Made by a program: the position numbers and the translations under genes. From positions 104,026,847 through 104,090,846 of the forward strand of contig NC_133898.1 in the NCBI RefSeq assembly GCF_964199755.1: a stretch of DNA of 64,000 nucleotides, given 5' to 3'. Shown in pieces: positions 50,001 through 62,000 of the stretch. How positions within the stretch are numbered: the stretch's first letter is position 1; the number at the start of each line of letters is the position of its first letter. The notes below the pieces were generated by a model, which saw nothing but the letters and a program-made list of their open reading frames with translations, was not told the DNA's origin and ran no database searches. The DNA is from Larus michahellis (lineage: Eukaryota; Chordata; Aves; Charadriiformes; Laridae).

Positions 50001-53000
50001 TAGAAATCCAGGATTATTAGGTATAATCTAAACCCTCAAAATTAATATTTTGTGGGGTTTTGTGCATGCTTTTGTGCATGTACATGCACATACACAAAGA
50101 TACTGTTACTGTACCAAGAGGCCAAAGGCTAAGTAATGACAGTACAGGTAATGATACAGAAGCGATGCCTGAGCAGACCACAAAACTCAGGAGCACAGTC
50201 CTCTTTAACAGAGAAAATGTGTGTGATATTCAGGTGTGTGTGTGTGTCCAACCTCAGCAGCATGAAAACTCTCAGCATTCAGGATGTTCTTGATTAAAGG
50301 AAGAGATAATCAAGAACATTAAGTAAAGAAGTAGTACAGTGCAGTGGTGTGTACAACACGCCTCACAATTCCTGCAAGTCTGTTAAGATGATGCCTATGT
50401 CTCAGGCACTAAATATTTTGAAACTAGCCCTTACCTAGACTTTAGTGAAGTATTCAATGTACAACAGGCAAAATAATTATAAAGGCAGATAAAGAAACAC
50501 AGCAGAAAAAGCATGAGGTGGACAAGAAATTGGTTCAAGAATAGTCAGGTTAGAAAAAAGTATCAAGGGATGCTATTAGTAGGCTTTGCCAAGTTGGGGT
50601 TTACAAACCCCAAAGTTATGGGTTTACAAACCCATAACAATGTGAGTTCCATCAACTACCTCGTACCACTACCGGTATCTTCCCGATGTGAGATACACTT
50701 ATCAGGTATAGGATGACCAGGGACATCGTTAAGGAGCAAGCCAGAGACAGAACAATATTCTAGTACAAGAATGTAAAATCATGCCTTTTGGAACTGAAAA
50801 GAAAACATTATGATGAGGACTTGGGAATCAGAAAGAAAATAATCCCTGAGTATTATGGCTGTCCTGATAATTATGAAAACCTAGTATGATATAGTGTAAG
50901 TAGGTTCAGCAGGGAAGGCAGAAAGGCTCTTAAACTGTTCAGCAATTCTGAAACAATATTCTACAAGGAATGCTAAGAGCAGAGGAGGTTAAGACAGAGT
51001 TAGAAAACTTAAAGAACACTTCTATGACATGGTGCCTGTGACGCTGTAACTTAAGAAGCCCTAGTGACTGTTCCTGTTCTTCATCCTCTCAAAGAATCTC
51101 TGCTCAAGTATTTGTGTAGACTTGTTAATCTTATTTTCTTTAATAATTTTTTACCTTGAAAGCCCCAGATAAACGTCCCTTGGTTCAGGTTAGCTGGCAG
51201 CTGCGTGAATAAGCTTCCCCAGTTGTCCAGATCCACCAACACAATGTGAGTCATGGTACTCAGGTAGTCAAGATCAGGAAGTTCACCATCTTCAATGGGA
51301 TAAAAAGGACGCGTTTAAAGATCAACTGACTTTCTGGTCAACCAACATACATCAACTTAAGCTATGCTTTTGAAAATTCACGTATTCAACTATTCTATAA
51401 GCTAAAAGTTATAAAACATGATCATATTTGGCAACTGCACTGTTTTTAAATCAACTGAAGTAGCGTTTGGTAACACGCAAATCAGACAAAAAAAAGCGGA
51501 ATCTAGCTATACGATGGTGTAGAGCTGGACAGTTTTGTGCTAGGCACAGAAAGCTGTTGTCCTGCACCAAGACATGTGAATAGTCCGTTTAATATTCAAC
51601 TGTGCACCTCCTACTACAGCAAGTCTCCATGACATTTAATTGCTTACATGCACAAGAGTATGTAAAATGTTTAGAGAAATATTTTGTGCTGTATATTTAA
51701 CATAAATGTCAACCTTTTAATCAAAAGTATTATGACACTATGAGTAACTGAAAACACTTCCAATTTTTGAACACAACCTTTAGCATTCTTGATGTCATTC
51801 TTAGAAGTGACACAAACTTGAAAAAAATATTTGCAGGCTCAAGGCAAAAACACCCCCTAATACATACTGATAATATAAATGCTCAGATGAAATTATTTTT
51901 TAGCAAGGTAAGGAAACTGAGAAGATGGTGTTAAAATAAGACTGACCACATAGAAAGCACTACCAGGCTCATAAATATTTGTACATACAAAGGTGGCAAG
52001 TTTCTCTTGAATGTGCATTATAGACCACTTCTAAGAGTTAGATCTCTATTTGGGGTCCTTGATTGTCTTCTTCCTTTTAACACCAAATTAAGCTCCCAAT
52101 TAATTTCAAAATATTTCAGTCCCAGGGTTCTCATATCTGCCAACCTTTTTTTTTTTTTTTTAAAAGACTTCATACATACAGCATATAACAATAAATTGTT
52201 GATTACAAGTTCTGGAAACTCAAATACTGAAAATTCAAAATGCAGCCTTAAGGAACAACAAATACTGAATTCTGAGTTGATTTACAGACTGGGTATTGGC
52301 AAATAGTATGCTACATACTTGTACTAACATTGAAACAGTGTGTTAAAGACAACAATATTTTTCTAATGTTAAAAAAAAAATAAAATTCTGCAAACCTTCA
52401 CCAAGTTCTTCAGAGTGTGCCGAGTCCTTTTTTTCTTTCTTTCCCTGTATTGGTCCCTGCAGAGGAGATGGCTTTGGTCTTCCCTGAGTCTTCGATGGAG
52501 ATGCTTCAAGTTTTAGCTGGTGCGGTTTTCTGTCCACACAAGCCCCACTTGCTGTGAACTTGAATACTGTATTTTCCGATTCTGATGCAAGACTTGATAG
52601 ATCAGGTTTCTGCAAGAAGCAGTGTTTCATATGATAGTGCTGATGCGCGCTCTGAAGATCATCAAAGTTTTTGTTGCATGCAGCACATCTAACAACATAC
52701 ATCTCTTCCTTATGTTTCAGTGACGTGTGACTGCTGAGATGACTGTTCAAATCAGCAAAATTCTGTGCAGTTGCAGAACACAAGCAGCATCGAAACCATA
52801 AGTTTCCTTTTTGCAGCATGGCTTTCTGGCAATCCACATAATCATTCCTCCTGTTTATTCTGGAGACATAAGTTGTCCGGCAACCACAGGTTAAACGGTC
52901 TCCTTTTTCTACTGGGAGGAAGTCCTCCTCTTTTTTTATTGACATTTCCATCTGCTCAGGCACAAATGCATAGTCTGTGCTATGCATCTCCTTATAATGG

Positions 53001-56000
53001 ATTAGAAATTCTTCTTCTGTGTCAAAGAAGAGATTACCACAAAGGCCACAGAAGTATTTAGTCTGTATCTCCTGGTTATGATGCTCTTGGAAGTGTCGCT
53101 GTAGCGTTCCTACTTTCCGAAAGTGATTTCTGCATAAGCCACAGCAATATCTGTGAAATGCATGGCTTTCTAAGGACATGCAATGTTGTTTAACGCTCTC
53201 TTCAGATTCAAACATCTCCTCACAAATGCGGCATTGCCATTTTCCCAGAATATGACTTTTTTCAGGGGAGAGTCCCATAGGACTAGGAATGCAGTCTTTC
53301 CTTTCACCTGCAGAAACGCACTCTGTGTCAGAAGCGGATGGCATAGGTTCATCTTCCAGAGCTTCTTGCTCATAATAGTAACTATGTCCACCATGAAATT
53401 CAGTCACATGTCCCATAATATCCTCTTCTCTGAGATCTACAGAACATGCTCTGCACCAGAGAAGAAAATTAGTCAAGTGTGCTCCCCCATGGAATCGACT
53501 CATATGCAGGCGGATAATGCTTGAATTTTCAGCAAGCTTTCCACACACAGCACACTTGTGACAGATCCTATTTGCTGACAAAATGTGCTTTTCTACCGAC
53601 TCTTCTGTAAAAAACTTTTGAAGACATTCACAAAACCAGGCTTTTACTTTGCAAGCACTACCTTGACTTTGGTTTGCTACGTGATCTTCCTTTTTATCCT
53701 TTAAATCGCTCTTCCGTTTTGAAGGAGTAGATCCCCTTTCACTGGTAGGCTCATTCGAAGTCCAGTGTCTTTTAAGTAGTGGTCTTGACCGATCCACAAC
53801 ATGGCACAAGTAAGACTGATTTTTATTTTTTCCATTGATATGACAGAACATCAAGATGGACTCTTCCATTCTACTAAAAACTTTAACGTTATGTTGAGTG
53901 GTTTGCTTATGCTGGGTGATCTGATTCTTATCAGCAAACAGTTTATCACAGTTCTCGCAGTGACCTTTTGTTTTAAATATCTCTGCAACTTGGGAGATTC
54001 TCTTCTTTGACACTGCCACAGGCCCAGAATTACGACAACGTGTTCTAAAATGGATTAAAAAAATAAAGAGGTTATATGATAACCTGAAACATTTTTAAAC
54101 TTTCAAATGTACTTTGAAATATTACCTAGCAGCTACAGCAATTAGTGTGTGGAAATAGTGCCCTCTGTACACTTTAACTCACCTACTAGCTTGCCAACAA
54201 AAACATGCAATGTCTATCTCGTCTCTGCACTTCAAAGAGAATTAGGTGCTAATTTCCAAAACTAGCACTTAGATCGATGCATATGCTGTTTTAGAAATCC
54301 AATGCTGCCAACTTCTTGGGGCTGTTCAGCCTGGAGAGGAGAAGGCTCCGGGAAGACCTTATTGCAGCCTTTTACTACTTAAAGGGGGCTTATAAGAAAG
54401 ATGGGGACAAACTTTTCAGCAGGGCCTCTGGCAATAGGTCAAGGGGCGATGGCTTTAAGCTAAAAGAGCATAGATTTAAACCAGGTACAAGGAAGAAATT
54501 GTTTATAGTGACAGTGGTGAAACACTGGAACAATTTGCCCAGAGAGGTGGTAGATGTGCCATCCCTGGAAGCATTCAAGGTCAGGTTGGACGGGGCTCTG
54601 AGCAACCTGATCTAGGTGAAGATATCCCTTCTTATTGCAGGGGGGTTGGACGAGATCACCTTTAAAGGTCCCCTCCAACCCAAACCATTCTATTATTCTA
54701 TGAACTTAGAAACAATGGAACAGAGACCAAGTTCTGTTGCTCTGTTACAGAAAGTAACAAAGAGGATACAGACATTGATCAGCATTCTGCAGTGGATTGT
54801 GCGGGGTAAGGCAGGGTAAAAGACATGGCAAGGGGGCAGGTTTTTGATAGTTTACTCAGGAAGTCAATATTCAGATAGTCCTAAATGCCCTGAAATCTAT
54901 TTGCACCACTAAGAACACACCTGCCTATCTGTTATTGATCTATGAATGATCACATTATAAAGACGAGTGTCGCTCACAAACCTGAAATGAGCTGTTAATT
55001 CCATATGCGAGCGTAGTATCTGGCAGCAGGATATACACTTCACTTGGAAGGGGACCTCTTTGCACAAAGATATCAGAAGGTTCTTTGCATACGATGGGAA
55101 AGGTAGAGGAAGGCCAGCCTTCATGTCATCTGTAATATGGAATGGCAGAAAGTGCAACCACACATTAGAGTTCTTTCACAGTTATGTCAGCTCTCAGATG
55201 ACAGTTACAATGGTACTCATTTGTCACAGGCTTCAGAAAGTGAGTTACCATGTGTCAGCTGAGCCACAGTAATTGTGCAATGGAAGTTTTACATAAAACT
55301 GCATTAATGTTTTAAACTTCTGTAAGAATCTCTTATCTGAATCTCTTTGCATCCTTTTTTTTTTTTTTCCATACTCTGCAACTAACTACTGCCCTTTTCC
55401 TCCTTCTACAAGGTCTGATCAGTTATCTCCCTTAGGAAGGTTCTTATTGACCATCCTCCCCTCCATCTGTCACCACCTGCCTACTCTTTCGTTTAAAGCC
55501 ATAGTATGTTTAAAACAGAAAGAAGCATGCAATTCATTTAAGAAGTTTCCGCATACTCTGACTATCTCCTTTTTCCCATCCTCAATGTTAATTCTCCCTA
55601 AATTTTTAGGTGCATACTCCATGTCTAACTCCAAGTGCCAGCAGAACAGAAAATTTTCTATTGAAAAGAGAATGGGAAGTGACTTACAAGCTATTGCTGT
55701 TAATGTTCTGCATCTTAGGAGGCAAGTTATCTTCGAATTTTCTGTTCAGTAAGATGTGATGATCAGCAGGTAGTAATTTGAGGTTATGCCTTTCAACTAA
55801 CTTCACTACCAGATCTTACAGATCATGCTGATATTAATCCTAAAGACCTACCAATGCAAAGGAATAAAACAGAGCCCCTCCTTTCCCCCCCCCCCTTTTT
55901 TTTTTTTTTGTTCCAAGTTAAATGCTATCCATCTCTAAAGAAGAAAACACTATTTTGTGCTCTTGGTCTTTTCAAAGCAATAGCTCACCAGCAATCTTTT

Positions 56001-59000
56001 TTAAAACCTATGGCCTGATTTTAAAGGCATCTATGGTCAGCACATTCAGAATTAATAACCTGTTTTTGAGAATAAAAGTCCATTAGATTTACAATACATA
56101 AGAGAAATCAGAACCATGGAGCTGACTGTCACTTCCATGAAGATGTTAGTACTGACTCAACCTGCAGGAAGATTCCTTAAGCCTGTCTTTACTGTACACT
56201 TCCTGCGGACACCGTGGGAGAGGGCAGAAGTAGAAGATATAATTATGAAGGTGAGAAATAACTATACCAATCCTTTTGGACATGTAGGCTTATCCTGAAA
56301 GATACACTATCTAAAGTATGGCAGCTTCTTGAATAAGAAGTCAACTCCATCTATATCTGATCTGTCTCAGCTGTTTCCCTAACATTAAAGTAAATGCTTT
56401 AGCGCCTATTGCTCATGTCAAAGCTAAAAAGTCAGTACAGCTATGATGGTCATTAAACCTGTTTTCAAAACCATGACCAGACAGATATCTGCTGTGGAAT
56501 TACGAAGTATGGTTCAGGATGTTATCAGCTCACAACATAACCGCTATTTCAGCCTTCAGTGGCAATGTGACCAATGCAAGGCATCAGACTGGCAGCACCA
56601 TTCCAACTAAGCATGCTAAATTTGCAATTATATGGAGACGAAACTTTCACAGGTCTTTTGTATCAGGAATGCCACGGGAACAGACAAGAAAAATAGCTTC
56701 CAGCAGACTTCAGACAGTACAGTAAGGGGAGGGATCACCACAGCCAGTCTGACTGGAATTGAAAGAGAAATTTACGTGTTTTGGTTCCTATCAACATGCT
56801 AAATGTAAACTTATTTAGGACAGTAGTTGCACAGAGTCACTGGAGGATGAGACACTTATACAAGAGACTTGGAGATAAAGGAAAGTCTGCTTCTCATTAC
56901 AGCAACTGTGATGGAGGAATCATTTCTACACAAAGTTATAAATTTCAAAGCATCTCCTCTTACAGAACTGTATCACATTGGAGACCTTAAAAGAAAAATA
57001 AAAATTAATTAAAAACCTTAAGCTTTTTTTACACAGCAGAAAAATATAAGTCACTTCATATCATAAGGAGCAATTATCAGAAGGAATGAAAAGTGGTACA
57101 CTTCGTAGCAACATACCACTCAATTTAGAAGCCTCGAGGAAGTGGTTCTTTCCTGACATATGCTTCAAGCATTCATCACTTTTGGTGAAAAGGAGGAAGC
57201 AGCTTGGGCATGCAAAACACTGAATATGCTGTGGAGGGAGATCTTTTTTATGTCCATCATTTTCATTTAGCTGCAAGAAAAAAATGATCTAGTTAGGAAA
57301 AATATTAAGTCAAGAAACCAGTCACAGTTCTCCTCATATCCTTCCATGGTAATATTTTCACTTTTGGGTTTTCAGCTACTGCATCTATGTTTATCTACAG
57401 CCTACCCCTATGCACTTCAGCTCTTGAGTCATAAGGGACTGGCCAAACTGCCACTGTCAGACTCAGCTACTCAACCTTATGACACTGTCAACTTTTCCAT
57501 TCCCTTCTTGCACCACCTCTACCTTCATGACAAAAATCTTTAAGTTTTGCTGCTGACATTTTTGCTTAATCCCATATGTTTGCTCAAGGAATCTTCATGA
57601 TATGCTTATGCCTTCTTCCATAGCTTGTTTAGTATTATCTCCTCATCCTTCCACACCAAAATAACCCCATCTTCGTGCCTCTGCAAGAGCTGGTCCCTTT
57701 CTCCAAACTCGTCTGTAACTCCTGCTCATGCCCCTGGACACACCACAGGCACACACACAACTTTGAAGCAATGGCAAAAGAGCAGGGAAAAACTATGATG
57801 CAATCTTTCAAGCTTGTCAGGTCTGACTATGCATCAGGAGTTACTACTAGATGGGTACATAATAATATTTGTTATTAAAACATTCAACTTTGAGAGTGCT
57901 ATCCATTATCCAGTTCAACACCAGACTGCTTAAATAAAACCATGCACCCAGAACATAACACCTGTCATTGAACTGAAGTTTTACAGTGGGAAGTTACGAA
58001 CACAAGGAAAAGAGTGAGCATTATCCAAAAACAAAAAAAAGTGAAAAGAGTGGAAGTAGGGAGGAACAACAACAAAAAAGCAAATACTATTAGCTTATAT
58101 TCAAATCAAAACTCAAATGCTAGATTATCCTTTTCCCTTCTGCAATTTAACTAGTGAGTAGCAGCAAATACATCTATCAGAGAGACCTGAAACAGAGAAG
58201 AAACAGTTGCAGCTCAATCACCCAATTTTCTTTTCTCATTCTGCTGCCTCTTTTTCCCCCCATCTCCGTTCTGCTGCTTCTCTTTACCATCACGTATTTC
58301 ACCATGACTTCTTGCCTTTATCTTTCATAGTTTTGGAGATGAGAAAAAAGGGGAATGCCTTTTGACACCACCACCAGAGGGACAAGAGGTTCAAGATAGA
58401 ACTATGGTCCTCTCATGGGTATGCTGGGAAGTACAATCTAATGGTCAAACCTACTGGGAGTACTGTCAGGATACATCAGGTGTTTGAAACACAGCAGAAT
58501 AAGAAAAACTACTGCGAAGACTAAAACAAAGGAGGTGAGAGAAAGAGGGTTAAAAGAAAAAAAAAGAAAAACAAAAACAGTGCATAATTATGTCTTGAAA
58601 ACCCTCTACTATGTTCAGTCAGGAGGATTACTTATCCTTATGATCTTGCCTTAGATAAAAGATGATCGCTGTACTGCTGAGAGGTTGAAAATCTTTTGCA
58701 GCATATCACACAGGCAACAGCATTATTTGGGGGTCCGTGTAATGTGACTGTTGGGTCACAAGGAGAATGATCAAACCTGGAGAGAAAAAAAAATAATTAA
58801 CAAGTTAGTCACCTCTAAGTACTCAAAACGTTTTGTTTTGTTTTTTTAAATGGGGGAAAAAAAACCTGTCTTTTGAAGTTGTTGGACAAAAATCTATCAA
58901 ATAAACCTAAACTGTATAATTCCTCACTTCCCCTATCATTAACTGTATCAGTCAAAGTATCCTGTACAGAGGTGATTCTCCCTGAGGCTTACCTGTTATA

Positions 59001-62000
59001 ATGACCACTTTGGAGAGGAATCATACTGTTTTTAAGAGCACGAGAACTAACAAAGCCTTGAATTCCTACAGAGGGATTTTTAAAATTTATTTATTTTTAC
59101 CTCCTTGCATTGGTTCTGGCTGGGATGGAGTTAAGTTTCTTTGTAGCTGCTTGTATGGTGCGGTGTTTTGGATTTATCAACAACAGTGTTGATAGCACAG
59201 TGACGTTTTAGCTATTGCTGAGCAGTGCTTGCACAGCGTCAAGACCTTCTCAGCTTTTCAGACTGCCCCACCAGCAAGTAGGCTGGGGCTAGGCAAGAGG
59301 CTGGTAGGGGACACAGCTGGGACAGCTGACCCCAACTGACCAGAGGGACATCCCATACCATACAACGTTGTGCTCACCAATAAAATCTGCGTGAAGGAGG
59401 AGGAAGGGGGGATGTTCAGAGTGATGGTTATTTGTCTTCCCAAGTAACCCTTATGTGTTACAAAGCCCTGCCTGCCAATGAGAATTCCCTACATTGCTTT
59501 GCTTGCCTGCACAGCTTTTGCTTTACTTATTGAACTGGTTTTATCTCAGCCCAGAGTTTTCTCACTTTTACCCTTCGGATTCTCTTCCCCATCTCACTGG
59601 GGTGAGTGAGAAGCTGTCTGGCACTGAGCTGCCTACCAGGGTTAACCCACAGCACTCCCCTCAGCTTCTCTCCTTACCACCTTCTCCACGACACATTCGC
59701 TAGTTAAAAGGCGGTATATGCTGGAATTGACACAGACACAATGAGTGCTCGCTAGCAGTCATCAGCTGTGAACAGATATCTGGCCTACAGCTCTTGCTCC
59801 TCTTTCCCTTCAAAATACCCTTCAGGGGCATTTTTTTAATCATACTATCAAGTTGTATATGTTAACCTTTTGGTCTTTTTCAGTCTTGGAAGTAGTAACA
59901 GAAGTGGAGAACAAAAATCTTGCTTCTCAAAAATAAAAAGATATTAAAAAAATGCTCAACAAGATGAAGAAATCAATTCTGAATTAAAAAAAAAAACAAC
60001 CCCAACCCCCCCCTAAAAAAAAACCAAGAGGGAAGTTCATCACATCATCTATATAAAATCTGTAACACGTTAGTCTGCTCTCCAAACAGAATTTTGTCAC
60101 TATAGGCAGTTTAAGGTAGACTTGACACTGATGTCCTGAGTTTAAGCATATTCTTTCATTGTTATTTCTTGCACTGAGCTCTTTCTCTATGTCCTTACCT
60201 TTGAAGGTGACCTAGGAGAAGATGTCCATTATCAAACTCTCTGTTGCAATGCATCACAGGGCAAGATATGGGACTGCTGTTGACTTGTCTCTGACCTCCC
60301 CTCTTATAAATACCCCTTTTTCCACTGTTAACGGTGCCTGGTTTGAGACCTGTGTTATAAAACAAAGTACTTAAGCCTCTGTAATTCAGATTCTGGTTAA
60401 GAAAAACAAACTAACACACGAGCCCTAAAACATTAAAAAATCAAGTTATATTGATTCTTAAAAGCAAGCTAACAATGCACTAAACTCAATGCATTGAGTT
60501 ACTCCATGTAACTCAATCCTGCTATGGTAAGTCTGCTCTTTCAGTTGAGGAATCCGTCTCTTCAATCTCCAGTAGGATTACTTTTCACTTTGACACCCTT
60601 CCTGTAGGAGCTCCAGGCAGTATTTTAAAATGATTTGTCTTCCTGAAGTTATACTTACTTACGTAGACATTTTCCTGAGCAACAGTTCAACAGTAATATT
60701 TTTCCTTCTAGCAACTTTACTTATGAAAGTAGTTAACACTGCCTTACTGGTTTTTAGACTTTGTATATTGAATTTTCTAAGCAGCAAAATATTAGAAGAA
60801 TAGCTTTTATGGCAATGAGTGTGTAAGAACTTTCAAGTGCCACACTCTAGCAAAGTTAATTTGTTAGATTTGGTTATGCGTAAGCAGCACCTGTAAGCTC
60901 AATGTCGGTATTGCTCAATGCAATTATTACTTGTTCTATTCTGCAATGCAGGACTTTGAAAACGCATCACTGAAACTTAATTTCCTATTCTTACCTGGCA
61001 TTTTTAACCACTGGTCCACACATAATCTTGCAGCTTCTGTGTCACTGTGTTCCCGAATAAATTCTAATTCTTGCAACCCATGAGCATACTGGGAATCTAA
61101 CTTCTCCTGAAGGGGAAAACATATCAGGCAAGGTGGTGATCAAATAAAAAAAAAAAATAAAAATTCAAGATTAAGTATGCATCCCAAAACTTACACATGG
61201 GTCTCTAAAAACCTAAAGAAAAAAAAAAACACCCACAAAAACCTAGGTGGGGGGACGCAGAATAAAATCTTACAACTTGACTGACTTCTGTATAACACAA
61301 TAAAGATGGAATGTAACAGCAACAAAACAATAAATTAAAAAAAATAGTACTAATTTTTATGCCCCAAATAAAAGCTACAGCCTCAGTGAATTACTTTACT
61401 TTTACTGCACCCACTGAAGTTTCGGAAGCATGTGCATAACCAAGATTTTTAAGATTATAAGATTATAAAAAGCAGCAAATAATAATGAGATTTTTTTTAA
61501 AAAAGCAACAACACAAAATAGTTATTGAAACAAAGAGTCAATTTGTTCCACTGCCGAGGCAAAAAAACCCATGGTAGTTTCACTTTGAAGAGCAATTTTA
61601 ATTGCATTACGTGATGAGGAGTAAAGGAACTGCCCAGCAGGAAAATATTCATCATCAACAAAAGGATGTTCTAGCCTTCGTTCTCAGACTCCTTTAAAAG
61701 CTACATAGCTATCTCTGACGCCACTTAACCTTTGAGAAACTGTATGTGGAGACATTAAGAGACTGCCAAATTCGAAGGGCAGGAGACAGGAGAGGGATGT
61801 AGACCTCTGGACTTCAAGGCTACCTTGGACTATATCTAACAGCCTTTTACTCTGTTGTATTACAGTTGCATAGTCTATTATAGACTATAACAAGCTGTAA
61901 CTATAGTATAATTATGAGACTTTAAAAATCATTAACAGTGTTCAGAAAATTAGGCTGGAAAGTCCGCATGTTCCAGAAATACTGGATTTGGATTTGCATT

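Noticed and set aside
53183-53524. 113-codon plus-strand open frame within the ZNF451 zinc-finger exon
   Set aside because: Shadow of the conserved minus-strand coding sequence.
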